Below, piece after piece: positions 1 to 7,154 of a stretch of DNA of 34,686 bases; the first letter of the stretch is position 1, and each line of letters opens with the position of its first letter. The position numbers and the translations under genes are program-made. Source of the stretch: Actinomycetota bacterium. GTDB taxonomy: Bacteria; Actinomycetota; Acidimicrobiia; Acidimicrobiales; MedAcidi-G1. The stretch spans positions 1-34,686 of the forward strand of contig JABHCN010000050.1 in the NCBI GenBank assembly GCA_018673475.1, given 5' to 3'. The notes under the pieces are model-generated. The model was not told the DNA's origin and searched no databases. It saw nothing but the letters and a program-made list of their open reading frames with translations.

Positions 1-53
1 AGCGCACCTGCTTTGGGAGCAGGGGGTCGGGAGTTCAAATCTCCCCATCCCGA
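1..53 (+). tRNA. tRNA-Pro(UGG), 5' end outside the window
   Basis: Only the 3' two thirds are present. The anticodon stem CCTGC/GCAGG (7-11 and 19-23) encloses the loop TTTGGGA, giving anticodon TGG at 14-16. The T stem GGGAG/CTCCC encloses TTCAAAT, and the 3' acceptor strand CATCCCG (46-52) is followed by discriminator A53. No CCA is encoded, since ACCG follows. The acceptor implies a 5' strand starting CGGG, as usual for tRNA-Pro. Confidence 0.93.
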
Positions 54-83
54 CCGCGTTGCCTTGAGCGACAGGGCGAGCAC

Positions 84-89
84 TACTGT
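84..89 (+). promoter_or_regulatory. -10 hexamer TACTGT for a leaderless transcript
   Basis: TACTGT fits the actinobacterial -10 pattern TANNNT and lies 6 nt before the GTG start at 96. Transcription would begin at or next to the start codon. No Shine-Dalgarno sequence precedes that GTG. The same layout recurs at several other genes in this window. Confidence 0.5.
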
Positions 90-95
90 CCCCAT

Positions 96-554
96 GTGGC
101 CGATCTACCCGATGACCTCCGTAGACGCCTCGAGGACCTTTTCCGCTCCGACGACGTGGCTACGGGCCTCGGCGCGGAGTTGATTCGTTGGGGACCGGGC
201 CACGCTGCCGTTCGTGCAATTGTCGACAGCTCACATGCCAACTTCATGGGGGTCGTCCATGGAGGGACCCTTTTCACCTTCGCCGACATTGCCCTGTCGT
301 TCGCATCCAACAGCCATGGTCGGGTTGCCCTTGCCATCCAGGTGGACATCGCATACCACCGCGGCGTGGCACCCGGTGACGAGGTCGTCGCGACTGCCAC
401 CGAGATCAGCCGTACCCGTCGCATTGCCAACTACCGCCTCGAACTCCATGTCGGTGACATCCTGGTTGCCTCGGCGACAGGGGTCACCTACCGGACAGAC
501 GATTGGCACTTCGGCTCCGACGCCTGGACAGAGGAGTGGAGGGCCACCCACTAG
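96..554 (+). CDS. PaaI-like hotdog-fold thioesterase
   Basis: A 152-residue protein of the usual length for single-domain hotdog thioesterases of the PaaI/YbgC-like group, which hydrolyse acyl-CoA thioesters in the cytoplasm. The key segment is NFMGVVHGGTLFTFADIALS (about residues 49-68). It contains the HGG turn and the following helix with Asp that carry the active site in PaaI proteins. The C-terminal strands (DEVVATATEIS, RLELHVGDILVASATG) match the hotdog beta-sheet. The start is GTG at 96; an ATG at 94 is in another frame. The -10-like hexamer 6 nt upstream supports this start. The substrate cannot be deduced; neighbouring genes do not form a clear acyl-CoA pathway. Confidence 0.85.
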   Translation: MADLPDDLRRRLEDLFRSDDVATGLGAELIRWGPGHAAVRAIVDSSHANFMGVVHGGTLFTFADIALSFASNSHGRVALAIQVDIAYHRGVAPGDEVVATATEISRTRRIANYRLELHVGDILVASATGVTYRTDDWHFGSDAWTEEWRATH

Positions 555-613
555 GAGCCGTGTCGTGCGAACGGGAGAGCGGGCGCACCCGTCGGCGCCG
601 CTGGGTGCCATGC

Positions 614-619
614 CACACT
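614..619 (+). promoter_or_regulatory. -10-like hexamer CACACT before the metallopeptidase ATG
   Basis: CACACT lies exactly 6 nt before ATG 626. It keeps the conserved A at position 2 and T at position 6 of TANNNT but has C at position 1, so it is weaker than the other examples. It supports 626, not an upstream start, as the real beginning of this gene. Confidence 0.35.
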
Positions 620-625
620 TGTCAG

Positions 626-1918
626 ATGAGATCCCTCTCGGCGGGCCTGACCGCATTGCTGGTGGCATCTGCGTGTGCATCACCGGGTGCGTCAGGCGTT
701 GCCCTGTCGGGCCTGCCCGTTGCTCCGACCACCACGACGACCACCGCTGCACCGCCCACCACTGCCACTCCCACGACCACAACTGACGCTCCGCCCGCCA
801 CGACGACAACCATTCCAGCGGCCACGAGCACGACAACGACCACGACCACTACTGAGGCTCCCCCCGCCACCACCACGACCCTCCCCGAGCCAACGTTGCC
901 GATGGATCCCGGTGCGTGCATCGAGGTCATCGTTGTGACGCCCTGGAACGGCGCAATCGCACCCTCGACCCTGTTCGACTACGCGCTGGACCCGCTACAC
1001 CCCGACGTCGGCATGGTCGCCGTCCCGGAATCCTGTGAAGCCGCAGCAGGTCTGGTTCCCGAGTTTCTGGGCGACGAGGTGGAGATCCGGGTGGCTGCAC
1101 CCGACCCGTGGGACGGCGGGCCATACGGTGTCTTCTGGCTCGACGATGACGGCACCGAGCACCACGTCCAGTCGTTCTCCCGCCGATCTTCAGTGCTGAC
1201 CGCCTACTCGGGCGACGTCCTGGTACTACGCCGCCACGACCGCGGCCTGGAGGTCGTCGAGGACTGTGGCGACGCCTCCACCGGGCAGCCACTGGTGCAC
1301 GAGCGCCACCAGATGAGCTGGTGGACCGTCTACGTGGAGTGCCTCGTCTACGACACGTCCGGCCTGGCCGACAGGATCATCGACTACACCCGTGCCCAGA
1401 TGGCCACCGCTGCAGACCGCCTTCCCGCTACGTCGATCGGCACGCTGCGCCACACACCGGTCTGGATCGAGGTCTCCTTCAACGACGCCGAGAACATGGC
1501 CGTCTACATGGAGGACGTACAAGAGCCCGGGTCGGTCGACCTCCCCTACCTAAACGGCATCCGGGTCAGCGCCGACGCCATCGAGGAGGAACTCGCATAC
1601 GAGATCCCTGAAGGGTTCGCCATCCACGAGTTGTCCCATGCATGGCACTGCCTCACCTACGACCCCTGCTGGTCGGGAACGAGGATCATGAGCGCCTACG
1701 CGGCAGCTATGTCAGATGACCTCTACGACTCGGTGGCATACCTCTACGGCGGGGATGAGAGGGCCTACGCGGCAACCGATGACGCCGAGTACTTCGCCGA
1801 GTTGTCAGAGGCCTGGTTCGACTCCAACGACTACTTCCCCTTCAACAGGGCCGACGTCGTCGTCCACGACCCCGTCGGCGCGAATGCCGTCAAAAACTCC
1901 TGGAGCCGCGTTCCGTAA
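626..1918 (+). CDS. Secreted lipoprotein with HELSH zinc-metallopeptidase motif
   Basis: 430 residues from ATG 626. The frame is open further upstream, but only this start puts a lipoprotein signal peptide at the N-terminus (lipobox VASAC, Cys17). A low-complexity Thr/Pro/Ala linker follows (about residues 33-90), typical of actinobacterial surface proteins. The C-terminal part carries AIHELSHAWHCL, with H334, E335 and H338 forming an HExxH zinc site. E388 or E392 in EYFAELSEAWF may supply the third ligand, followed by NDYFPFNRADVVVHDP. HExxH plus a downstream EYFAE..EAWF..NDYFPF block is known to me from secreted bacterial putative metallopeptidases distantly like anthrax lethal factor domains. 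That family placement is a recollection. Peptidase activity is inferred; the substrate is unknown. Confidence 0.7.
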   Translation: MRSLSAGLTALLVASACASPGASGVALSGLPVAPTTTTTTAAPPTTATPTTTTDAPPATTTTIPAATSTTTTTTTTEAPPATTTTLPEPTLPMDPGACIEVIVVTPWNGAIAPSTLFDYALDPLHPDVGMVAVPESCEAAAGLVPEFLGDEVEIRVAAPDPWDGGPYGVFWLDDDGTEHHVQSFSRRSSVLTAYSGDVLVLRRHDRGLEVVEDCGDASTGQPLVHERHQMSWWTVYVECLVYDTSGLADRIIDYTRAQMATAADRLPATSIGTLRHTPVWIEVSFNDAENMAVYMEDVQEPGSVDLPYLNGIRVSADAIEEELAYEIPEGFAIHELSHAWHCLTYDPCWSGTRIMSAYAAAMSDDLYDSVAYLYGGDERAYAATDDAEYFAELSEAWFDSNDYFPFNRADVVVHDPVGANAVKNSWSRVP

Positions 1919-1930
1919 CGCTGAGAGGAC

Positions 1931-2698
1931 TCAGGCCAGAGCGTCGCGCTGTTCGATCAGCGATGCCAGCGGGGCCATGTCAAAGGGAGCGTTCAGGGCG
2001 ACGATCACGTGGTCTGCGCCGGCATCCACGTAGCGACCCATGTCTTGGACGTCGTCAGCGTCAACCTGGACGGTCCGCTCGATCTGGCCGGGGTCGCGGC
2101 CGACCTTGTCACACCATTCATCGAGGATCCCTGAGAGGCGTGCGTAGTTCTCGGGCGGGCCAAAGCTGTTCCAGGCGTCGGCGTGTTCAGCTACAAGGCG
2201 CAGGGTGACCTTCTCTCCCTTTCCGCCGATCAGGATCGGTAGGCGCCCCATGGGTGGTGGGTTCACCTTGGAGAGTCGTGACCTGATTCGGGGCAGGTCG
2301 GCCTCAAGCTTGCGTAGCCGGCCGATGGCGGTGTCGAACTCGTAGCCGTATTCGTCGTAGTCGCGCTGGAACCAGCCCGACCCGATGCCGAGGTACATGC
2401 GCCCGCCACTGACGTGGTCGAGGGTGCGGGCCATGTCCGCCAGCAGTTCGGGGTTCCGGTACCCGTTGCACGTGACCATCATCCCGAGCATGGCGTTGTT
2501 CGTGTCGGCCGCCATTGTCGCCAGCAGGGTCCAGCCCTCGAAGTGCTCGGCCTCCATGTCGCCGAACAGGGGGAAGAAGTGGTCCCAGGTCCACACGGAG
2601 TCGGCGCCCATGGCGTCGGCCTCGGTCCATGCGCTCCGCATGGCCTCGACAGTCGTGGCCTGGGGCCTGATCACCACACCTACCTTTATGTTCGTCAT
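1931..2698 (-). CDS. LLM-class oxidoreductase, probably F420-dependent
   Basis: 255 residues with the luciferase-like monooxygenase TIM-barrel pattern: N-terminal strand KVGVVIRPQ, the TWDHFFP segment, LLADMARTLDHVSGGRMYLGIGSGW (binding-site region) and PMGRLPILIGGKGEKVTLRLVAEHADAWN. The GGRxxLGxGxGW block and the IGGxGExxTLRLVAxHADxWN block are hallmarks of the F420-dependent actinobacterial branch. F420 rather than FMN is inferred from that resemblance. The gene follows the radical SAM gene on the same strand with a 39-bp gap, yet has its own -10-like TAGGCT 7 nt before the ATG. It converges tail to tail with the metallopeptidase, 12 bp apart. The substrate is unknown. Confidence 0.88.
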   Translation of the reverse strand: MTNIKVGVVIRPQATTVEAMRSAWTEADAMGADSVWTWDHFFPLFGDMEAEHFEGWTLLATMAADTNNAMLGMMVTCNGYRNPELLADMARTLDHVSGGRMYLGIGSGWFQRDYDEYGYEFDTAIGRLRKLEADLPRIRSRLSKVNPPPMGRLPILIGGKGEKVTLRLVAEHADAWNSFGPPENYARLSGILDEWCDKVGRDPGQIERTVQVDADDVQDMGRYVDAGADHVIVALNAPFDMAPLASLIEQRDALA

Positions 2699-2705
2699 GA
2701 AGGTG

Positions 2706-2711
2706 AGCCTA
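2706..2711 (-). promoter_or_regulatory. -10 hexamer TAGGCT before the LLM oxidoreductase
   Basis: On the minus strand TAGGCT is followed by the 7-nt spacer CACCTTC and then ATG 2698. This fits a leaderless transcript, so the oxidoreductase can be expressed separately from the radical SAM gene upstream. Confidence 0.45.
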
Positions 2712-2737
2712 GTTACGCGGTGGCCGCATCGATTCGA

Positions 2738-3661
2738 TCAGTCGCTCACGGGTGTGGTCGGACCTGGTGTGGAGCCCCGCCCGCGGTGACGCACAGCGTT
2801 GAACACCGCGTAGGCACCACACCGGTTGCAGTCAACGTCGTTGCCGTAACAACAAAAGGTCCTCTCAAACACTCCACCGTCGCCGACGTAGAGCGGCAGC
2901 ATCGCCTTGAAGGCGCAGCGATCACCGACGTAGGCACCGCACTGGTCAGACTTCATCAACCTGAGGGTCGCGACGTTCGCTCTAACGAGGTCGGGGTAGG
3001 CCTCCTTGAGGGCTATGACACGCTCAACAACTTCATCTCGTTCCTGATTGGTTTCCCATGCCTGGCCGCTGCATTCCCCTTTTCGCGGAACGTAGAAGGT
3101 GAAGGCGACGCCGTCCACGGGCCAATCGGCCACCACGTCGACGAACCGTTCGATGCTTGGTGAGTTCTCCTTGGTGATGGCCATCTGGAGCATCACGATG
3201 GTGCCATCTTCGCGGTCACGTCCTCTTACTGCCTGCTCTACCCGCTCAAAGACTCCCTGCCCCCGGATCGCATCATTCTCTTCTGAGGGGCCGTCGAGGG
3301 ACACACTGACCAGACGCCCTGGGGTGGACGGGATCCCGTAGGTTCCGTTGGTCGCAATGGAGGAGTCCTCGAAGAGACTCATGGCCGCCAAGACCAGTTT
3401 GCGGCGCACCATTGGCTCTCCACCCATGAAGAGCATGCTCTTTATCCCATGTCGGTCCCGTAGCACTTCCAGTTGATGGAGCATCGTGGCGTCGTCCATC
3501 TTGTCGATCGAAGCGTTGGGGTTGGCATCGCGGTAGATGAAGCAGTGCGTGCACTTCAGGTTGCACCGATTGGTGACATTCACCAGGGCCGCTGGAAACT
3601 CACGGGGCCCAAAGTCAGGGGGATCGGGCGGGAGGGCGGATTGCAAACTGTCTATGGCCAT
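2738..3661 (-). CDS. Radical SAM protein with cysteine-rich (SPASM/twitch-like) C-terminus
   Basis: 307 residues. The radical SAM cluster motif CNLKCTHC (Cys33, 37, 40) follows VNVTNR. Next come FMGGEPM (SAM-binding GGEP), SIATNGT and VSVSLDGPSEENDAIRG, in the standard order of the SAM barrel. The C-terminal part has six further cysteines (241, 249, 270, 271, 278, 281, including FCCYGNDVDCNRCG). They suggest one or more auxiliary iron-sulfur clusters as in SPASM or twitch domains. Such enzymes often modify peptides or link to cofactor and hopanoid-like chemistry. No small precursor peptide gene is visible next to it, so a RiPP role is not supported. It precedes the LLM oxidoreductase on the same strand. 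The start is ATG. Confidence 0.85.
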   Translation of the reverse strand: MAIDSLQSALPPDPPDFGPREFPAALVNVTNRCNLKCTHCFIYRDANPNASIDKMDDATMLHQLEVLRDRHGIKSMLFMGGEPMVRRKLVLAAMSLFEDSSIATNGTYGIPSTPGRLVSVSLDGPSEENDAIRGQGVFERVEQAVRGRDREDGTIVMLQMAITKENSPSIERFVDVVADWPVDGVAFTFYVPRKGECSGQAWETNQERDEVVERVIALKEAYPDLVRANVATLRLMKSDQCGAYVGDRCAFKAMLPLYVGDGGVFERTFCCYGNDVDCNRCGAYAVFNAVRHRGRGSTPGPTTPVSD

Positions 3662-3783
3662 GTTCTCAGGTCAGTCGGTCTCGCTGATGCCACGAAAGCA
3701 GATTAGGCCAAACGGTTCCACCCTGTCCTGGGTGACTCAACAATGGCTGGACCACGCATGGTCATTTCTGTGAGGATGAGCCT

Positions 3784-5781
3784 ATGCAAGGAAGTTGTTT
3801 CCTGTTTGCTGTGCTGTTGAGTGCGGGCTGTTCAGGAGATGCCATCTCCATGGAACCAGTAGCCACAACGCCAACTACATCAACCACATCAACTAGCAGT
3901 GAAACTCCAGCCACCACCACTCCCCCCACGACGACACCAACTACATCAACCACATCAACTAGCAGTGAAACTCCAGCCACCACCACTCCCCCCACGACGA
4001 CACCGCCGATCAGCACGGTCACCGACCCGACCGCAACCAGCACAGAGGCGGTTGCCAGCAATCCGTTGATCCCGGGCTGTTCGGACATCAAACGCCGGAC
4101 ACCCGGCTTCGCGGAGGGCATCTCCGAGCACGAGCTCTGGATCGGACGCCTCGTGGATAACCAGATTGCTAACCAGCAACTACTTGGTACTGGTTGGTCG
4201 GTGGGTGACGGGCTAATGATTGACGGTGTCGCCCATATCTGGGCCATGAATGCCCGAGACAACGTTCCGCACCACGCCACCTTTGCCAATGACCTGTTCA
4301 CCGACCTAGGACCGATCTCAGTTGACGGTGAAGTGTTCGAGGGCTTCATCGACCCGGACGTCTTCCGGCTCCCGGATGGTGGAATCGGCTTGGCGGCTGT
4401 AAACGGAATGCGCATCACGGGAACGCCTCGTCAGCCGGGACCGATCTGCCTCATGCGCTCCGAAAACGGCCAAGACTTTGAAACCCTTCAGGTGTTGCTA
4501 GACGAGTCCGGAGTCCAGGATCCGGCGGTGGTCATCAACAACGAATGGGTCTTGGCAGCCAAGGTCTTCAACCAACAGGTGATCAAACTCTTCGTCGGAA
4601 CCCCAGATGGTGGGTTCGAAATGATGGCTTCAGTGCCAGGTGGCGATCCCGACCTTGTTATGGAATCCGACGGTTCTATCCGCTTGACCGTTTGCGGTGA
4701 TGGAATGTTGAAGACCTACCTCTCATTTGAGGGCCGCAACTGGGAGCCCTCTGAACCGATCCGTAGCCAGACCTGTGGTCCTGCCAGGATCTCTGGCAGT
4801 GACTGGATGCTTCACCTACCCAAGCCAGGCCAGGGTGGAGCCATTCCCTCCCCCGGAGGAGTGGGGGCTGAACCGGTCAATCCACCACCGAAAATTTCCG
4901 CGCCGACAGGACCATCTTCAAAGACTCTTGACACGCTTGGCCCTGCCGCCTTCACTCCATCTCTTGGTGAGACCTTCGACTTCACTGTCTCCGATGGGAT
5001 CACCTATGGAACAGGAGCGCTAGCTGATGGCAGCTCGGTTGAACTACTCCTAAACCTCTGCTTACCTGACACCGGCGATGAGGGCCCCCGACCACTGCTC
5101 ATCCACATCCACGGTGGTGCCTTCAGTTCAGGCCAACGAGCGTCCTGTTCGTCACAAGAGGAGAAACGCGGTGTCAGGGAGGCCGCAGCACGAGGTTGGG
5201 TGGTCGCATCCATTGACTACCGATTGGCCCGTGACAACCCTGCACCCAGTGTCCGGGTAGACAGTCTCCTCGCCGCTGTCGGAGGCTCAGAAGGGCCTGC
5301 CCTAGTACGGGCCTTCGTGGCAGCCACGGACGACACCCTGACGGCTCTGGACTACCTGATCGCCAACGCCAATGAGTTGAACCTGGACACAGATCGAATC
5401 GTCCTGAAGGGCGGTTCGGCTGGTGCAATCACCGCGCTTACCGTCGCCTATTGCACCGACAAATTTGGAATCAATCGACCACCTATCGCCGCTGTCATCG
5501 ACCTCTCGGGGGTGCTTACCAGTTCATGCGACAGGGGTGCTGTAATCGGATCTGGTGAACCCATGTTGTTCGTCGCACACGGAACCGAGGATGGTGGTGA
5601 CACGGCATTTTCCAACGCCGTGAGCATCATCGACGCAACCATCGCCGCAGGGATCACCTACGAGTTTCATCCGCTCGAGGATGTCTCACACATCTGGGAT
5701 GAGTGGGAAGAAACCACTGCCGACGGTCGTCCTATCGGCCAGGCGATCTTCGACTTCCTGGATCGCGCCCTGTTCCATTAA
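3784..5781 (+). CDS. Two-domain lipoprotein: beta-propeller glycosidase-like region plus alpha/beta-hydrolase esterase
   Basis: 665 residues. The signal peptide ends at Cys16 (LLSAGC). A Thr/Ser/Pro linker encoded by a perfect 66-bp tandem repeat follows to about residue 90. Residues about 95-380 contain repeated strand motifs such as FIDPDVFRLPDGG, GVQDPAVV and GGDPDLVMESDGSIRL, resembling five-bladed propellers of GH43/GH32-like or sialidase-like proteins. From about residue 395 an esterase domain follows: oxyanion turn HGGAF (H443-G-G), nucleophile GGSAG (Ser545) and a likely catalytic His636 (SHIWDEW). This is the arrangement of carboxylesterases. A cell-surface enzyme acting on acylated carbohydrates is a reasonable inference only. 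GAGGA lies 8-12 nt before the ATG. Base composition looks less GC-rich than in neighbours, hinting at transfer. Confidence 0.75.
   Translation: MQGSCFLFAVLLSAGCSGDAISMEPVATTPTTSTTSTSSETPATTTPPTTTPTTSTTSTSSETPATTTPPTTTPPISTVTDPTATSTEAVASNPLIPGCSDIKRRTPGFAEGISEHELWIGRLVDNQIANQQLLGTGWSVGDGLMIDGVAHIWAMNARDNVPHHATFANDLFTDLGPISVDGEVFEGFIDPDVFRLPDGGIGLAAVNGMRITGTPRQPGPICLMRSENGQDFETLQVLLDESGVQDPAVVINNEWVLAAKVFNQQVIKLFVGTPDGGFEMMASVPGGDPDLVMESDGSIRLTVCGDGMLKTYLSFEGRNWEPSEPIRSQTCGPARISGSDWMLHLPKPGQGGAIPSPGGVGAEPVNPPPKISAPTGPSSKTLDTLGPAAFTPSLGETFDFTVSDGITYGTGALADGSSVELLLNLCLPDTGDEGPRPLLIHIHGGAFSSGQRASCSSQEEKRGVREAAARGWVVASIDYRLARDNPAPSVRVDSLLAAVGGSEGPALVRAFVAATDDTLTALDYLIANANELNLDTDRIVLKGGSAGAITALTVAYCTDKFGINRPPIAAVIDLSGVLTSSCDRGAVIGSGEPMLFVAHGTEDGGDTAFSNAVSIIDATIAAGITYEFHPLEDVSHIWDEWEETTADGRPIGQAIFDFLDRALFH
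3871..4002 (+). repeat. Perfect 66-bp tandem repeat, two copies, in frame
   Basis: Copies at 3871-3936 and 3937-4002 are identical. Each begins CCAACTACATCAACC and ends CCCCCACGACGACA. The unit is 22 codons of Thr/Ser/Pro linker, so copy-number change would lengthen or shorten the surface linker without a frameshift. Confidence 0.97.
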
Positions 5782-5802
5782 TCCAATATCCCGACATTAG
5801 GT

Positions 5803-5816
5803 GGGGCCCGAGCCCC
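5803..5816 (+). terminator. Short GC hairpin after the propeller/esterase gene
   Basis: GGGGC, loop CCGA, GCCCC, lying 22 bp after the stop at 5781. There is no T run after it, so a rho-independent terminator role is weakly supported. Confidence 0.25.
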
Positions 5817-5882
5817 TTGGGGCAATATTCTCATGACTTAACAGGTCATCCAGCCACTAGGCGAGAAGGGAACCCAGCCGCT

Positions 5883-6179
5883 ATGAGCGACTTCCAGGAA
5901 CACGTTGAGAAACTGAATGTCAGGGGCATCATCATGGCGTCCCTCATGACCGCCTTTGGCCTGGTTGTGGCCCTGGCGTGGAAGGACGCCATCAACGCCC
6001 TCGTGGCCTCCATCATCCCCGACAGCGACAACGGTTCCCTGCTCTCAATGTTCATCACAGCCGTTGCTGTGACCGTGCTGGTCACCATTCTGGCCGCCAC
6101 CGCACTGAAGACGAACAAGCGACTTGAACGGAGCTGGGACCGCGTAAACGACCTCTGGGAAAGAGACGACGAAGACTGA
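5883..6179 (+). CDS. DUF5654-family small membrane protein
   Basis: 98 residues from ATG 5883; the longer open frame upstream does not look coding. Two hydrophobic segments (about residues 15-44 and 53-75) are separated by a short polar loop. A charged, probably coiled C-terminal tail (KTNKRLERSWDRVNDLWERDDED) follows. The segment TAFGLVVALAWKDAINALV closely resembles what I recall of DUF5654 proteins, whose function is not known. An AGAAGGGA sequence lies somewhat far upstream (about 11 nt). Two bases separate it from the frameshifted lipoprotein remnant, suggesting that both once formed one transcription unit. Confidence 0.72.
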   Translation: MSDFQEHVEKLNVRGIIMASLMTAFGLVVALAWKDAINALVASIIPDSDNGSLLSMFITAVAVTVLVTILAATALKTNKRLERSWDRVNDLWERDDED

Positions 6180-6180
6180 C

Positions 6181-6533
6181 ATGTTGCACTTGGTACCAGC
6201 CGCGGCGGCGTTGTCTCTACTGGCCGCGGTGTGCAGCACTGAACCCGAAGTCACCGCGCCCTTGACAAGCGTTGCGCCAACGACTGGGAGGTCGTGGTCG
6301 ACGCCATTGGTGAGTTCGAGGCTGTCACACCGCTCTCTTCGACGTCGACGCGCTTTGACATGCTGGATGACTCGATCGTCTACGCATTGTGGAATGGATC
6401 TGTCCTGTCATCTGAGGTGGTGGGACTGGTGCGCATCGTCAGGTATGACGGCCTAGAAGCAAGTGTCAATGCCACGACAATCGATGCCGCTTCTGCCAGC
6501 CTTCCCATATTCGTGATGCTCAGCCAGAGTTAA
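6181..6533 (+). pseudogene. Small lipoprotein remnant broken by a frameshift
   Basis: From ATG 6181 the first frame encodes a convincing lipoprotein signal peptide (MLHLVPAAAALSLLAAVC, Cys18) and a short Thr/Pro stretch, then turns into Arg/Ser-rich nonsense. The next frame is open from about 6255 and reads sensibly through CANDWEVVVDAIGEFEAV to SLPIFVMLSQS and TAA at 6531. The join lies at about 6250-6280. The simplest explanation is a single-base indel in what was one secreted protein of roughly 117 residues. A sequencing or assembly error would give the same picture. The function is not recognised. Confidence 0.5.
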
Positions 6534-6555
6534 GGCTTCCGATTCGCCGTAAGAC

Positions 6556-7006
6556 GTGCCCGCAGCCCAAAAAGCGGTCAGCCCCCGGCGGCGGGAGCCA
6601 GGGGCTGACCTGGGATCGATACCGGTGGCGCCAATTCGGCGGGAATCAGGCGTGCTCACCGATGTGTATCAACCCGTCTGTGCGGACCACTCCCCCGGGC
6701 CCCGAAGGGCCAGTGGACCGGCTACCCGCTCTGGGCAGACCATAGTCCCACTGAAACGCTTTGTCCCGTGGGAAGTTGGGGAGAATGCCCCGGGAGGGGA
6801 CGCCCGAACCCCGGAGCAGCCGACGGCGACGACGACCACGGCTGCACCAGCAACGACTTCGCCACCCGCGACCACCGCTGTTCCCACCACCACGGTTGCG
6901 CCAGCAACGACCGCTGCCGTTTCGACGACGGCAGTTCCGGCCACGGTGACAAGCTGGCTCCCTCCAGCCAGGCAGGCACCGGAACCCTTCCTCGTTAGGG
7001 CGGTGT
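6556..7006 (+). pseudogene. Thr/Pro-linker reading-frame remnant, function unknown
   Basis: An open frame (6556-7101, no good signal peptide at its start) contains, from about residue 88, the linker text PTATTTTAAPATTSPPATT followed by more Thr/Ala/Val repeats. This is the same kind of sequence as in the secreted proteins elsewhere in the window, and it reads so in only one frame. The first 85 residues resemble nothing I know, and the frame then runs straight into repeat copy A at 7007. I read it as debris of a secreted-protein gene truncated at the repeat. It could also be non-coding DNA open by chance. Confidence 0.3.
6577..6609 (+). terminator. Perfect 9-bp inverted repeat, possible terminator
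   Basis: GTCAGCCCC (6577-6585) and GGGGCTGAC (6601-6609) pair perfectly around a 15-nt loop, 44 bp after the end of the frameshifted lipoprotein. AAAAA precedes it, and no T run follows on the plus strand. On the minus strand TTTTTGGG follows the stem, so it would work better as a terminator in that direction. The stretch 6534-7154 otherwise holds only the Thr-rich remnant, repeat copy A and a promoter-like hexamer. Confidence 0.35.
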
Positions 7007-7082
7007 TTGGGGCGGTTTTCTCCAAAAAGGGACGGTATTCGGCCTTCAAACGCCGGAATGAAAGCCCCTCAACGGGAAACGG
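7007..7082 (+). repeat. Interspersed repeat copy A (left flank of the ABC cassette)
   Basis: About 76 bp, clearly related to copy B at 10903-10980 in the same orientation. Shared exact blocks are TTCGGCCTTCAAACGCCG (7038-7055) and CCTCAACGGGAAACGG at the end. Between them are substitutions and one or two single-base indels. The core TTCGG-CCTTCAAACG-CCG(G)AA can form an imperfect hairpin. It may be a remnant of a mobile-element end or a REP-like element. Confidence 0.8.
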
Positions 7083-7098
7083 TCGCGGACGGCGGGCG

Positions 7099-7104
7099 TA
7101 GGAT
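7099..7104 (+). promoter_or_regulatory. -10-like TAGGAT upstream of the ABC operon
   Basis: TAGGAT fits TANNNT and lies 50 bp before the GTG at 7155, just beyond repeat copy A. A transcript starting about 7 nt later would carry a leader of roughly 43 nt with AAGGGGG (7141-7147) as ribosome binding site. No convincing -35 is visible. Confidence 0.35.
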
Positions 7105-7154
7105 GCCGGCCGTAACCGTGGTCGAACTGGTGGGGTCCTCAAGGGGGTAGGTGA

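Noticed and set aside
3762-4418. 218-residue minus-strand frame with Val/Gly repeats
   Set aside because: The repeats are the reverse complement of the Thr/Pro linker of the lipoprotein; no independent coding signal.
6556-7101. The full 181-residue frame as an intact gene
   Set aside because: No ribosome binding site or signal peptide, unknown N-terminal text, and the C-terminal end is made of the interspersed repeat.
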